Origin: Streptomyces sp. ATexAB-D23
Lineage (GTDB): Bacteria; Actinomycetota; Actinomycetes; Streptomycetales; Streptomycetaceae
DNA length: 64,000 bases
NCBI RefSeq assembly: GCF_000373645.1
Contig: NZ_KB892003.1
Span: forward strand, 130,780-194,779
Direction of reading: 5' to 3'
In this document: positions 53,783-62,646 of the stretch, piece after piece
How the letters are laid out: every line of letters starts with the position of its first letter
Numbering within the stretch: the first letter of the stretch is position 1
The notes under the pieces: generated by a model
The model's database searches: none
What the model was told of the DNA's origin: nothing
The model's input: the letters and a program-made list of their open reading frames with translations, nothing else
Translations under genes and position numbers: made by a program

Positions 53783-54781
53783 TCACCACCGCAGAGCCGG
53801 GGTATGGACCGGCGCATCGTAGAAATTCAGCGTGGCCTCGTCGGCGGCCATGAGAGTGAGGGAGAAACCCCGCATGTCCAGTGCCGTCACATAGTCACCG
53901 ACCAGCTGCCGGGCGAGCCGCACCCCCCGGTCGTCCAGCACCCGGCCCAGCTCCCCGAAGATGCCGTACAACTCCAGGACGGTGACCGAACCGAGCCCGT
54001 TGACGAGGGCCACGACGCACTCCTCGGGGCCCGGCCGCACCGCGTCCAGCAGAGCGCCCGTCATCTCCTCCACCAGGTCGCCCACCTGACCCTGGTCCCG
54101 GGTCCGGGCGGCGCGCTCCCCGTGGATGCCCACCCCGTACTCCAGCTCACCGGCCGGCAGCACGAACGCGGGTTCCCCGGTGGCCGGGGAGTGATGGGCG
54201 GCCGAGGCTGCGGCAAGGGTGCGGCACCGTCCCGCCAGGGCGGTGCCGAGCTCCGCCAGCCGCTCGTGTCCCATGCCGGTGTCCGCGGCCGCGCCCAGCA
54301 CCTTCTCCAGCAGCACCGTCGCACCCGTACCGCGGCGCCCGGCCGCGATGTTCTCGGACTCGGTGGCGAGGTCGTCGTCGACCAGAACCCGCGAACAGGT
54401 GATTCCCGCGTCGGCGAGACGTTCGGCCGCGATGCCGAAATTGATCCGGTCACCCGTGTAGTTCTTGACGATGTGCAGCACACCCTCCGGCCCCGCCACC
54501 GCGAGCGAGGCACGGAAGATCTGCCGGTTGTGCGGAGAGGCGAAGATCCGCCCGGGGCAGGCGGCGTCCAGCATGCCCGCTCCGACGTATCCGGCATGCA
54601 GCGGTTCGTGCCCGGACCCCCCGCCCGACAGCAGGCCCACCCGCCGTCCGGGCGACGTGTGCCGGGCGGTGACATATCCGTTGGCGGGGTCGTAACGGAC
54701 GAGATCCGCGTGTGCGCGGGCGAAGCCGGACAGCGCGTCGGAGACGAGGTCACCGGTGCCGTTCTCGAAGTACCTGGCCAT
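53783..54781 (-). CDS. dhaK: Dihydroxyacetone kinase substrate-binding subunit DhaK
   Basis: A 332-residue DhaK-type protein. GLLSGGGSGHEPLHAGYVG and VKNYTGDRINFGIA line the active site, and His in VGIHGERAART is the residue that binds the ketone covalently. The ATG at 54781 (or GTG at 54790) starts the gene. It is cotranscribed with dhaL. With an aldo/keto reductase just upstream on the same strand, a C3 or C4 ketose pathway is plausible. Confidence 0.88.
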   Translation of the reverse strand: MARYFENGTGDLVSDALSGFARAHADLVRYDPANGYVTARHTSPGRRVGLLSGGGSGHEPLHAGYVGAGMLDAACPGRIFASPHNRQIFRASLAVAGPEGVLHIVKNYTGDRINFGIAAERLADAGITCSRVLVDDDLATESENIAAGRRGTGATVLLEKVLGAAADTGMGHERLAELGTALAGRCRTLAAASAAHHSPATGEPAFVLPAGELEYGVGIHGERAARTRDQGQVGDLVEEMTGALLDAVRPGPEECVVALVNGLGSVTVLELYGIFGELGRVLDDRGVRLARQLVGDYVTALDMRGFSLTLMAADEATLNFYDAPVHTPALRW

Positions 54782-54999
54782 ATGCCGCACCCATCCCGTC
54801 CCTGGCGGTGAGGCCGGACGAGCCGGACCCGGACGATACGTCCATGGTGCGGGTAACGGTCCGCATGCGGCAACTCGCGCTACGTGTGCTGCGCCGGCGA
54901 ATTCGTCACGACCGGTGCTCGCGGTTCTCGGGGTGCGCAGGGTGGAGGGCGGGCGAAGGCGAAGACGGTATGGCGGGCCGGTGCCGACCGCGTGCGCCG

Positions 55000-55944
55000 C
55001 TACCGCGCCGCGGCGAAGCGCGCCATGTGCCCGTCATCGAGCCGCACACGGTGGGCGGCAAGTGCTTCCTCGACGTGTTCCACCCGGCTCGCGCCAACGA
55101 TGGGATCGATTCCCTGGTGCATCAGCCACGCGAGGACCACATGGTTCCGTGTGGCCGACAGCTCGCCTGCGATGTCGTCCAGGACCGTGAGCACCCGAGC
55201 GGTCCCGGGGTGATCGTAGGTGGAGGGAAGCGGCTTGTCGGCGCGCACGTACGAACCCCACATCAGGGAGCTGTACGACCACACCGCGAGCCCCTCCGAC
55301 CGCGCGAGGTCCAGATCCTCGGCGGTGAGCAGCCGGTGGCCGCCCTCCGCGAGAGGGGTGAGCGGGCGGGGCTGAACGAGTGAGTGACGCAGTTGCAGGG
55401 CCGTCCACGGCTCCACACCCCGCTCCCGCGCCAGCGACCGGCCGCGTTCGACCCGCCACGCGGCGTGGTTCGCCGCCCCGACCCGTACGGCCACGCCCTT
55501 CGCGGCCAACTCCCCGAAGGCGCCGACCGTTTCCTCCAGCGGAACACCACGGTCCTCCGCGTGCGCCCAGAGCAGATCGACGTGATCGACTCCCAGACGG
55601 CTCAGGCTTCCCTCCACACCCGAGTGAACGGCGCGCGCCGAGAGGCCTTCGGCGCTCTGCGGCGCGTGCGGGACGAGCGGGTTGTGCCGGACCTTCGTCG
55701 CGATCCGCACCGTGTCGCGCACACCGGGGCGGGCCCGGAGCCACGCGCCGATCACCCGCTCGCCGGCGCCGCCGACACCGCCGGGGTCGTTCCAGAAGGA
55801 GTAGCAGTTGGCGGTGTCGAGCCACACACCCCCACCCGCGACGAAGGAGTCGAGGACCGCGAAGGCCCGGTCGGGGGCGACGCGCGTGCCGAAATCCATG
55901 GTTCCCAGGACGACCTGGGGGCCGGTGATATCCATGCCCGTCAT
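55000..55944 (-). CDS. Aldo/keto reductase
   Basis: A 314-residue AKR barrel. The catalytic tetrad is visible: Asp and Tyr in WLDTANCYSFW, Lys in RIATKVRHN and His in LLWAHAEDRG. The C-terminal cofactor segment is DPIVGASRVEHVEEALAAH. ATGs lie at 55944 and 55935, neither with a clear ribosome site. It is about 220 bases upstream of dhaK on the same strand. The substrate is not known. Confidence 0.87.
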   Translation of the reverse strand: MTGMDITGPQVVLGTMDFGTRVAPDRAFAVLDSFVAGGGVWLDTANCYSFWNDPGGVGGAGERVIGAWLRARPGVRDTVRIATKVRHNPLVPHAPQSAEGLSARAVHSGVEGSLSRLGVDHVDLLWAHAEDRGVPLEETVGAFGELAAKGVAVRVGAANHAAWRVERGRSLARERGVEPWTALQLRHSLVQPRPLTPLAEGGHRLLTAEDLDLARSEGLAVWSYSSLMWGSYVRADKPLPSTYDHPGTARVLTVLDDIAGELSATRNHVVLAWLMHQGIDPIVGASRVEHVEEALAAHRVRLDDGHMARFAAAR

Positions 55945-56313
55945 GGTGGGACGTGAAGTGCACTCCAGGTCAAGCGCTCCCGCGACAGGGGAGCCACGAG
56001 TGAGGCGACGCGGGACGATCCGCCGGGATCCGCTGTCCGACCGCGCGAAGAGGGCCGGCCGGAAGAGGCGCGGAAGACACCGGTCACCCTCGCGGCCGGC
56101 CATCCCCACGATTCCGCCCGTACCGGCCGGCCGTCGAGCACTGCGCCCAGGACCTCGACCGGACGGTGTGAACCGGAGCAGGCCGGGGCGGTCCGCTCCC
56201 GTGGCGGCCTCTCCCGGGCGCGTTCCGGGGCCGGGCCCCGCGCCTAGACTGGGCCGGTACCAGGGACGACCCGGCTGCCTGCCGGCGGTTGACAGGGGAC
56301 AGGGGAGCTGGCT
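55945..56313. other. 369-base GC-rich region between divergent genes
   Basis: No gene supported. It should carry the aldo/keto reductase and arsR promoters. TAGACT at 56245-56250 is a possible -10 box for arsR without a convincing -35. I see no strong repeat. Confidence 0.5.
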
Positions 56314-56676
56314 GTGACGGCACGGGCCGTAGGGGCGGATCGTTACGAGGAACCGTCCGGTGAGGTGCTCGGCCGCGCGGCCGAAGCCTTCGGCCTGCTC
56401 GCCGCTCCCGCGCGCCTGCACATCGTGTGGATCCTCGCTCAGGGGGAGTGCGATGTCAGCGGCCTGGCCGAACGCGTCGGCGGTGCGCTGCCGGCCGTCA
56501 GCCAGCATCTGACGAAGCTCAAGCTCGCGGGGTTGGTGGGATCCCGCCGGGAAGGGCGCCGACAGGTGTACTACGCCGATGACCCGCGTGTCGTGGCCGT
56601 CGTACGCCTGATGATCGGACAGCTCACCGAGCAGGAGGACGCGCCGCCGCGCCGGCTGCACGGGGCCGGTGCCTGA
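56314..56676 (+). CDS. ArsR-family metal-responsive type regulator
   Basis: A 120-residue winged-helix protein: ARLHIVWILAQGECDVSGLAERVGGALPAVSQHLTKLKLAGLVGSRREGRRQVYYA is the complete ArsR core. It has a single Cys (GECDVSGL), so a Cys-only metal site is unlikely; the His/Asp-type site near the C-terminus is possible. The GTG at 56314 has GGGAG six bases upstream. Its end overlaps the P-type ATPase start by eight bases, so the two are translationally coupled and it presumably senses the ATPase's ion. Confidence 0.9.
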   Translation: MTARAVGADRYEEPSGEVLGRAAEAFGLLAAPARLHIVWILAQGECDVSGLAERVGGALPAVSQHLTKLKLAGLVGSRREGRRQVYYADDPRVVAVVRLMIGQLTEQEDAPPRRLHGAGA

Positions 56677-59254
56677 TCGCGTCGTGGCCCGACCGGCGGG
56701 CCCTTTGCCCCCGCCCGGCCCGGTCGACCACGGGCTGACGCCGCTCCAGGTGCTGCGGACGCTGCACACCTCGCCGCGGGGCCTGACCGAGGACGACGCG
56801 GCGGTCCGTCTCGGACTGCACGGCCCCAACACACTGCCGGCGTCCCGGGCCACGCGGTGGCCCGTACGACTGGCGCGCGCCGCGCGTGACCCGTTCACAG
56901 GCGTACTGCTGGTCCTCGGCCTGGTCTCCGCCACCGTCGCTTCCTGGGGCACGGCCACCGTGATCGTCACGCTCGTCGCGGTCAGCTGCGCACTGCGCGC
57001 GCACGGAGAGCACCGCGCCGAACGGGCCATGGCCCGCCTCCGCGACCTGGTCGCCACGACGGTGAGCGTGCAGCGCAGGTCAGGACCGGAGTCCCGGCCC
57101 CGCGTACGCGAAGTACCCGCCGGCGACGTCGTACCCGGCGACGTCGTCCGGCTGGGCCCCGGCGACCTGGTCCCCGCCGACGTACGCCTGCTGCGCGCGC
57201 ATCACCTGGCCGTCGACCAGTCGGCGCTGACCGGCGAATCGGCGCCCGTGCCCAAGGAGGCCCACGACCCGCCGGACGGCAACGACATGTCCTTCGCCCG
57301 CGAGGACCTCTGCTTCCAGGGCAGTACGGTCATCACCGGCAGCGCCGTGGGCGTCGTCGTCGCCACCGGGGCACACACCCGGTTCGCCACCGCGCACCTC
57401 CCGGCGGGCCCGCGCCCGCCGAGCGCCTTCGACCGCTCGGTGCACGGCATCGCCTGGGTGCTGATCCGCTTCATGCTCCTCACCCCACCACTGGTCCTCA
57501 TGGCGAACGCGGCGCTGCGCGGCCGGGGCCTGGAGACGCTGCCGTTCGCGGTGGCGGTCGCGGTGGGGCTGACGCCGGAGATGCTTCCCGTGGTTGTCAC
57601 CACCTGCCTGACCCGGGGCGCCGCCCTGCTGGCACGGACCCGTGAGGTGATCGTCCGCAGACCGCAGGCCCTGCACAACCTCGGCGCCATGGACGTGCTC
57701 TGCCTGGACAAGACAGGCACCCTCACACAGGACCGGCCCCAGGTCCTCGACGCCGTCGACGCCGAGGGCAGCCCGGCCCCCGACGTGCTGGCCTGGGCGA
57801 CGGTCAACGCGTGGTGGACCCTGCAACTCGCCGACCTGCCCACGCCCGACGCGCTCGACGCCGCCCTCCTGGACACCGGCGACCCGGACGACGCCCTGGC
57901 GTACGAACCGGTGGCCGCCCTTCCCTTCGACTCCACGCGCCGGCTCTCCACGGCCGTCGTCCACGCCCCCGACGCCCTCGGGCGCCACATCCTGGTCGCC
58001 AAGGGCGCGGTGGAATCCGTACTCGAACGGTGCGCGCTCGGCGAGGCGGAGCGGGCGAAGCTCCTCGGAGACGCCGCACGGCTGGCGGCCACGGGCGTAC
58101 GCCTCCTGGCCGTCGCCACCGCGGAGCGGGAGGCGCGCCACCGCCCCTACCGCCCTGCCGACGAGAGGGGCCTGGCGTTCCGGGGGTTCGTCACCTTCCG
58201 CGACGCCCTCGCGCCCAGTGCCGCCGAGGCCCTCGCCCGCTTCGCCGGCCACGGGGTCGCCGTCAGGATCCTCACCGGGGACCACCCCGCGACGACCGCG
58301 CGCGCCTGTCGCGACCTGGGTCTGGAGCCGGGCGATGTGGCCGACGCGCGAAGCCTCGACGCGCTCGACGACGGAGGGCTGGCCGACCTCGCCGACCACA
58401 CCACGGTCTTCGCGCGCTGCGGGCCCGAGGACAAGGCACGGGTGGTGGCCGCACTGCGCGAGCGCGGCCACACGGTCGGCTTCCTCGGCGACGGCGTCAA
58501 CGATCTGCCCGCGCTGCACGCCGCCGACGTCGGGATCTGCCCGGTCAGCGGTGTGGGCGTGGCGAGGGAGAGCGCGGACGTCGTTCTCGCGGACAAGAAC
58601 CTCACGGCCATCGACGACGCGATCACGACGGGCCGTCACGCGGGCGGCAACATCGCCTCGTACCTGCGCATCACCCTCTCGTCCAACCTGGGCAACGTGA
58701 TCGCGATGCTCACCGCGGGCGTGCTCCTGCCGTTCCTGCCCATGCTTCCCGCGCAGGTCCTCGTGCAGAACCTCTGCTTCGACGCGGCTCAGCTCGCCCT
58801 CGCGCACGACCGCCCGGCACCGGGCCTCCTGGCACGCCCCGTCGTCCTGCGCCCCGCGCCGTTCCTCCGTACGATCACCGGCTTCGGCCTGCTCGGCGCC
58901 GGGGCCGACCTGGCGACCTTCGCGACGCTGGCCGCGACCGCGTCCGCCGCGCACGACCAGGGCGCCTTCCACTCGGGCTGGTTCACCGAGAACCTGCTCA
59001 CCCAGGCGCTGGTGATGCTCCTGCTGCGCACCGGATCCCGCCCCGCGCCCCGGCCCCTGCGCGTCGCCGCGGCGGCACTGGCGGCCGTGGGCGTCACGTT
59101 GCCGCTCACCGCCCTGGGAGCACGGTTCGGCCTGGAGCCGCTGCCGATGTCCTACTACCTGCTGCTCACGGCCGTCCTGACCGGCTACGCGGCGGCCCTC
59201 GCCTTCCTGACGCGACGAGGGCGCGCGGGCAGGTCCCCCGTGCACGCCGACTGA
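56669..59254 (+). CDS. P-type cation ATPase, MgtA-like (P-IIIB)
   Basis: An 861-residue membrane pump. The phosphorylation loop is [12 protein letters not shown] near residue 348, the actuator loop [13 protein letters not shown], the hinge [20 protein letters not shown], and the membrane string [24 protein letters not shown] is the MgtA-type signature. There is no N-terminal metal-binding CxxC. MgtA-type pumps move Mg2+ inward, but an ArsR partner is more usual for transition metals, so the ion is uncertain. The GTG at 56669 overlaps the arsR stop. Confidence 0.88.
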   Translation: MPDRVVARPAGPLPPPGPVDHGLTPLQVLRTLHTSPRGLTEDDAAVRLGLHGPNTLPASRATRWPVRLARAARDPFTGVLLVLGLVSATVASWGTATVIVTLVAVSCALRAHGEHRAERAMARLRDLVATTVSVQRRSGPESRPRVREVPAGDVVPGDVVRLGPGDLVPADVRLLRAHHLAVDQSALTGESAPVPKEAHDPPDGNDMSFAREDLCFQGSTVITGSAVGVVVATGAHTRFATAHLPAGPRPPSAFDRSVHGIAWVLIRFMLLTPPLVLMANAALRGRGLETLPFAVAVAVGLTPEMLPVVVTTCLTRGAALLARTREVIVRRPQALHNLGAMDVLCLDKTGTLTQDRPQVLDAVDAEGSPAPDVLAWATVNAWWTLQLADLPTPDALDAALLDTGDPDDALAYEPVAALPFDSTRRLSTAVVHAPDALGRHILVAKGAVESVLERCALGEAERAKLLGDAARLAATGVRLLAVATAEREARHRPYRPADERGLAFRGFVTFRDALAPSAAEALARFAGHGVAVRILTGDHPATTARACRDLGLEPGDVADARSLDALDDGGLADLADHTTVFARCGPEDKARVVAALRERGHTVGFLGDGVNDLPALHAADVGICPVSGVGVARESADVVLADKNLTAIDDAITTGRHAGGNIASYLRITLSSNLGNVIAMLTAGVLLPFLPMLPAQVLVQNLCFDAAQLALAHDRPAPGLLARPVVLRPAPFLRTITGFGLLGAGADLATFATLAATASAAHDQGAFHSGWFTENLLTQALVMLLLRTGSRPAPRPLRVAAAALAAVGVTLPLTALGARFGLEPLPMSYYLLLTAVLTGYAAALAFLTRRGRAGRSPVHAD

Positions 59255-59351
59255 CCAGGCTTGTACAGTTGCGCAAGGCAGCAACCGATGTCGGTGTGCG
59301 GGCGTCCCGGACGCACTCCACTGGCGACAACGACAACGGAAATGGGGTGGC

Positions 59352-59546
59352 GTGTTGCTCCGCAACGGCCTGGAACCGTGGCACCTGCTCATCGTGGCGC
59401 TCGTGGTCATCATGGTGTTCGGCTCGAAGAAGCTTCCCGATATGGCGCGCTCGCTGGGCAAGTCCGCCCGCATCCTCAAGAGTGAGGCCAAGGCGATGAA
59501 GGCCGACGCGGGGGCCGATCCCGCCGCGTCGTCGGAGCACTCGTGA
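59352..59546 (+). CDS. tatA: TatA-family twin-arginine translocase subunit
   Basis: A 64-residue protein: one N-terminal span ([17 protein letters not shown]), the conserved [16 protein letters not shown] amphipathic helix and a charged tail. These are TatA/E hallmarks. The GTG at 59352 is the start. No tatC is near, so this is an orphan copy; several Tat substrates (25030-26100, 40767-41282) lie in this window. A strong terminator follows. Confidence 0.9.
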   Translation: MLLRNGLEPWHLLIVALVVIMVFGSKKLPDMARSLGKSARILKSEAKAMKADAGADPAASSEHS

Positions 59547-59557
59547 CCCCGTGACCC

Positions 59558-59601
59558 GGCCCCGCGGAGCCGCCTCGGACGGGGGGCGGCTCCGCGGGGC
59601 C
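59558..59601 (+). terminator. Strong hairpin terminator after tatA
   Basis: A perfect 17-bp stem, GGCCCCGCGGAGCCGCC (59558-59574) with its complement at 59585-59601, loop of ten bases. It begins 11 bases after the tatA stop. Confidence 0.88.
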
Positions 59602-59662
59602 TCGTCACCCACTCCGCGTTGACATGAGCACTACAATCCACCATGCTGCTGTGCGTACGTTC

Positions 59663-59676
59663 TTACATCGATGTAA
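59663..59676. promoter_or_regulatory. Perfect palindrome TTACATCGATGTAA, likely LacI-type operator
   Basis: A 14-base perfect palindrome with central CG, 35 bases before the GH43 start. TACAAT at 59632-59637 may be a -10 box, and TTGACA at 59619-59624 lies too close to pair with it. The palindrome would cover the start of the transcript. It probably binds a sugar-responsive LacI-family repressor encoded outside the window. Confidence 0.65.
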
Positions 59677-59711
59677 TCGAGCCGAAGCGGAGACGAACCG
59701 ATGGACCGCCG

Positions 59712-60785
59712 ATGATGAAGCTCGCCCACCGCGTTTCCGGCCTCACCGCCTTCGCGCTGTCAGGTCTCCTGGCCGTGGCACTGTCCTTGTTCTCCGCCGG
59801 GCCCGCGCAGGCGGGCCAGACCACGCACCGCGCGGCGGATCCCAGCGTGCTGCGCGTGGGATCGACCTACATCTCGGTGGAGTCCTCCGGCGGCGGTGTC
59901 GCGGTGCGCCAGGCGTCGTCGACCGCGGGCCTGGCCGACGCGCCCGCCCGGCAGGTGTGGTCGGACACCCAGGACCGCGGTGAGGTCTGGGCCCCGGAGA
60001 TCGTGCGGGACGGGGGCCGCTACTACATCTACTTCTCCGCGGGCCGCGCGGCGGCACACCGGATGTACGTCATCAGCTCGGCCGGCCCCGACAGCGGCTA
60101 CACGGCGGAGACGAAGCTGGCCCTGCCCGACGACAAGTGGGCCATCGACGGCACGATGTTCACCTTCGGCGGCACCCGCTGGTTCGTCTGGTCCGGCTGG
60201 GCGGGCGACACCAACGTCGAGCAGAACCTCTACATCTCCCGGATGAGCTCCCCGACGACCCCGACCGGCGGGCGGTACGTGATCTCGCAGCCGCGCGAGA
60301 GCTGGGAGCGGGTCGTCGGCAACCCGTTCATCAATGAGGCCCCGGAAGCGATCATGGATCCGAACGGGCAGCTGCACATCGTCTATTCGGCCAACGGGAG
60401 CTGGAGCGACCAGTACTGCCTGGCCGAGCTGAGGCTGCGGGCAGGCGGAGACCCGACGTACGTGTGGGACTGGTACAAGTCGAACGGCTGCCTGTTCGGT
60501 TCCAACCGGGCCACGATGATGCAGGGCTGGGACCCGACCCTGTACGTCAACGGCCCCGGCCACCACACATTCGTCCTGCTCGACGGCGACATAGCCACCA
60601 GCCCACCCGCCGGCCCCACGTTTCCGCTGATGTTCCACGCGGTCCCGAAGGGAACGCCGTACTCCTGGGCGAACCGGTACTGGTACACCGGCTCGTTCTG
60701 CTGGTGGGGCAACACCACCTACAGCCGGGCCAACGTCCCCGGCCCGAACACCGACATCGGCTGGAGCCTGAAGTTCTTCGAGTAG
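59712..60785 (+). CDS. Secreted GH43-family glycosidase
   Basis: A 357-residue exported five-bladed propeller. The signal runs to about AQAG. Catalytic residues: Asp in RAADPSVLRVGSTYISV (base), Asp in KWAIDGTMFTFGGTRWFVWSG (pKa modulator) and Glu in NEAPEAIMDPNGQLHIVYS (acid); GEVWAPEIVRDGGRYYIYFSAG is the family's signature blade. It is closest to the exo-arabinofuranosidase/arabinanase branch. The start is uncertain between 59712 and 59715. It stands alone behind an operator palindrome. Confidence 0.87.
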   Translation: MMKLAHRVSGLTAFALSGLLAVALSLFSAGPAQAGQTTHRAADPSVLRVGSTYISVESSGGGVAVRQASSTAGLADAPARQVWSDTQDRGEVWAPEIVRDGGRYYIYFSAGRAAAHRMYVISSAGPDSGYTAETKLALPDDKWAIDGTMFTFGGTRWFVWSGWAGDTNVEQNLYISRMSSPTTPTGGRYVISQPRESWERVVGNPFINEAPEAIMDPNGQLHIVYSANGSWSDQYCLAELRLRAGGDPTYVWDWYKSNGCLFGSNRATMMQGWDPTLYVNGPGHHTFVLLDGDIATSPPAGPTFPLMFHAVPKGTPYSWANRYWYTGSFCWWGNTTYSRANVPGPNTDIGWSLKFFE

Positions 60786-60861
60786 GCGGCACCCCGCAGC
60801 CCTGCGGCGGGCCGGTCGCTCACGAGCCCTGACCGCTTCCCGGCACACCCCGGCGGCCCGC

Positions 60862-61356
60862 TCACAGGCCCAGCAGCACCGGTTCGGCCGGGACGCCGAA
60901 GGCGGTCAACGCCCGCAGAGGGCTTGCGAGATCGCGAGGGGAGAAGAGGTCGGATCCGGTGTAGGAAGCGATGTCACGCGGGTGCCACCACTTCAGGCCG
61001 CTGATGTGCTCGGCGGCGAGCCGCTCGTCGGACAAGGTCCCGCGCGCGGTGAACGAAGCGGTGCGCACCAGGAAGTAGTCGTTGACGACGCCGTCGTAGC
61101 CCGCGGCATGTCCACGGGCTACGACCTCCTGGTGCCACACGTGCGGCGGATCGGTCCCGACCGGCAGGCCGACCTCCTCCAGCAGTTCACGGCGGAGCGC
61201 GTCAAGAGGCGTCTCGCCCGGCTCGATTCCTCCGCCGGGCGCCGCCCACACCACCGTGCCCGCCGGTTCCGGAATCGTGAACCGGCACAGGAGTACGCGG
61301 TCGTCCTCGTCGAGGACGACCGCCCGGACCGAATGACGCAGGCGCACGGACGACAT
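60862..61356 (-). CDS. Nudix hydrolase
   Basis: A 164-residue protein with a complete Nudix box, [24 protein letters not shown], near residues 41-64. It hydrolyses a nucleoside diphosphate linked to an unknown group. The N-terminus [24 protein letters not shown] is the usual first strand. It is convergent with the GH43 gene and divergent from the DUF5954-like gene. Confidence 0.92.
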   Translation of the reverse strand: MSSVRLRHSVRAVVLDEDDRVLLCRFTIPEPAGTVVWAAPGGGIEPGETPLDALRRELLEEVGLPVGTDPPHVWHQEVVARGHAAGYDGVVNDYFLVRTASFTARGTLSDERLAAEHISGLKWWHPRDIASYTGSDLFSPRDLASPLRALTAFGVPAEPVLLGL

Positions 61357-61485
61357 CCGGACACGTTAGCCGCCCGCGGCCGGGCCGTAGGCATACGGCG
61401 TCACAACCTCCCGCGCACCGCCCGAAGGGGTGGACGATCCGGTAAAGGCTTTATGCGCGGCGTTGGCTGGATCCAGGATGGGTGC

Positions 61486-62586
61486 ATGAGCGAAGAAAGC
61501 GCAGTACCGGTCGGGCGGCCAGTAGTGGTGCGGGTGCCGGTGGAGCCGGTCGAGTCCGCAGTGGAGGCCGACGCCCTCGACGCGGCGGTCCGCAGCCGCG
61601 GAATCGCCGTGCGGGGGCCGTTGTTCGGCGTGGCCACGCAGACCGGGGGCGAGCGGTGGCGGGTGGTGGTCCCGGTCACCCACGGCTGCCCGCAGCAGGC
61701 GCGTGACGAACTGAACTCCGCGCTGTGGTTCCGGGCCAAGGACGCCGCGGAGGACCGGGCCGAACGGCGGGCACTGCTGGCGGCGGTCGCACGGCTGGAG
61801 ACCGAGAGCCTCAGCGAGCTCACCGTGCTCGACACCCGCTACCGGGTGGTGCGCGCCGACGAGTACGCGGACCTGGACAAGGAGGGTGGCCTGGAGACAC
61901 CCCGGCCCACCGACCCCGAGCCCCTCGACCCCGACTGGAGCCGTGGCGCCGGTCGCGCACGGGTCGACGAGGGCCTGGTCCTGAACCCGGACGCGCCGCT
62001 CTCTCCCATGCAGGCCAGTGAACGGCTGGCCATGCGCTCCCTGGCCTACTCCGGGGCCCGATTCCCCCGCGCCGTACTGCGCGACTCCGCACGCGCCCTG
62101 GAAACGCACCCCGACATCCTCTTCCTGCCGACCGCGTTCGCGATCGTGGAGCGCTCCGGCAAGGGCGGCGGGTGGACCGTCGGCAGCGGCCTGCACGCCA
62201 GCCCCCACGACGCGCGACGGTCCCTGGACTTCTCCCTGACCTGGCTGGGGCCCCGCGAGCGCGGCCTGATCGCGCTCGACGCCCCGGGCGATGCCGACGC
62301 GCGCGGCGTCCTCGCGCAGGGGGGCGGCGCCCATGACGCGGAACTGACCGAGCTCGTCCGGACCTCGGACGAACTCCGGGCGGGCCGGCTCAACCAGGTC
62401 GAGGCCCACGGCACCACCTTCCGGATCGCCCGGACCCGCCGCCTGGTGCGCTGGGGCCCCGACGGGCCGGAGGGCCCGCGCCCGTCCGACGTCAGCATGA
62501 CGACCCCCATCGCCATGCACCCGCGCCTCGACGAGGACGGCGTCGTGCACTTCGACGAGTCCACGCAGGAGGATGCCGCCTCATGA
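61486..62586 (+). CDS. DUF5954-like protein
   Basis: A 366-residue cytosolic protein without a signal peptide or span. Strings such as RVVVPVTHGCPQQARDELNSALWFRAKDAA, YRVVRADEYADLDKEGGLETPRPTDPEPLDPDWS and HPDILFLPTAFAIVERSGKGGGW match the actinobacterial DUF5954 family as I recall it. Function unknown. The ATG at 61486 is preceded by AGGATGGG. It converges on the AfsR-like gene. Confidence 0.65.
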   Translation: MSEESAVPVGRPVVVRVPVEPVESAVEADALDAAVRSRGIAVRGPLFGVATQTGGERWRVVVPVTHGCPQQARDELNSALWFRAKDAAEDRAERRALLAAVARLETESLSELTVLDTRYRVVRADEYADLDKEGGLETPRPTDPEPLDPDWSRGAGRARVDEGLVLNPDAPLSPMQASERLAMRSLAYSGARFPRAVLRDSARALETHPDILFLPTAFAIVERSGKGGGWTVGSGLHASPHDARRSLDFSLTWLGPRERGLIALDAPGDADARGVLAQGGGAHDAELTELVRTSDELRAGRLNQVEAHGTTFRIARTRRLVRWGPDGPEGPRPSDVSMTTPIAMHPRLDEDGVVHFDESTQEDAAS

Positions 62587-62646
62587 CCGTATGACCGTGG
62601 GGAGAGGCGCGGGTGCGCGCCCCACCGGGCGACGGCGGCGGACGTG

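Noticed and set aside
56289..56294. TTGACA as -35 box for the arsR gene
   Set aside because: It lies only 20 bases before the start codon and has no -10 box at the right distance.
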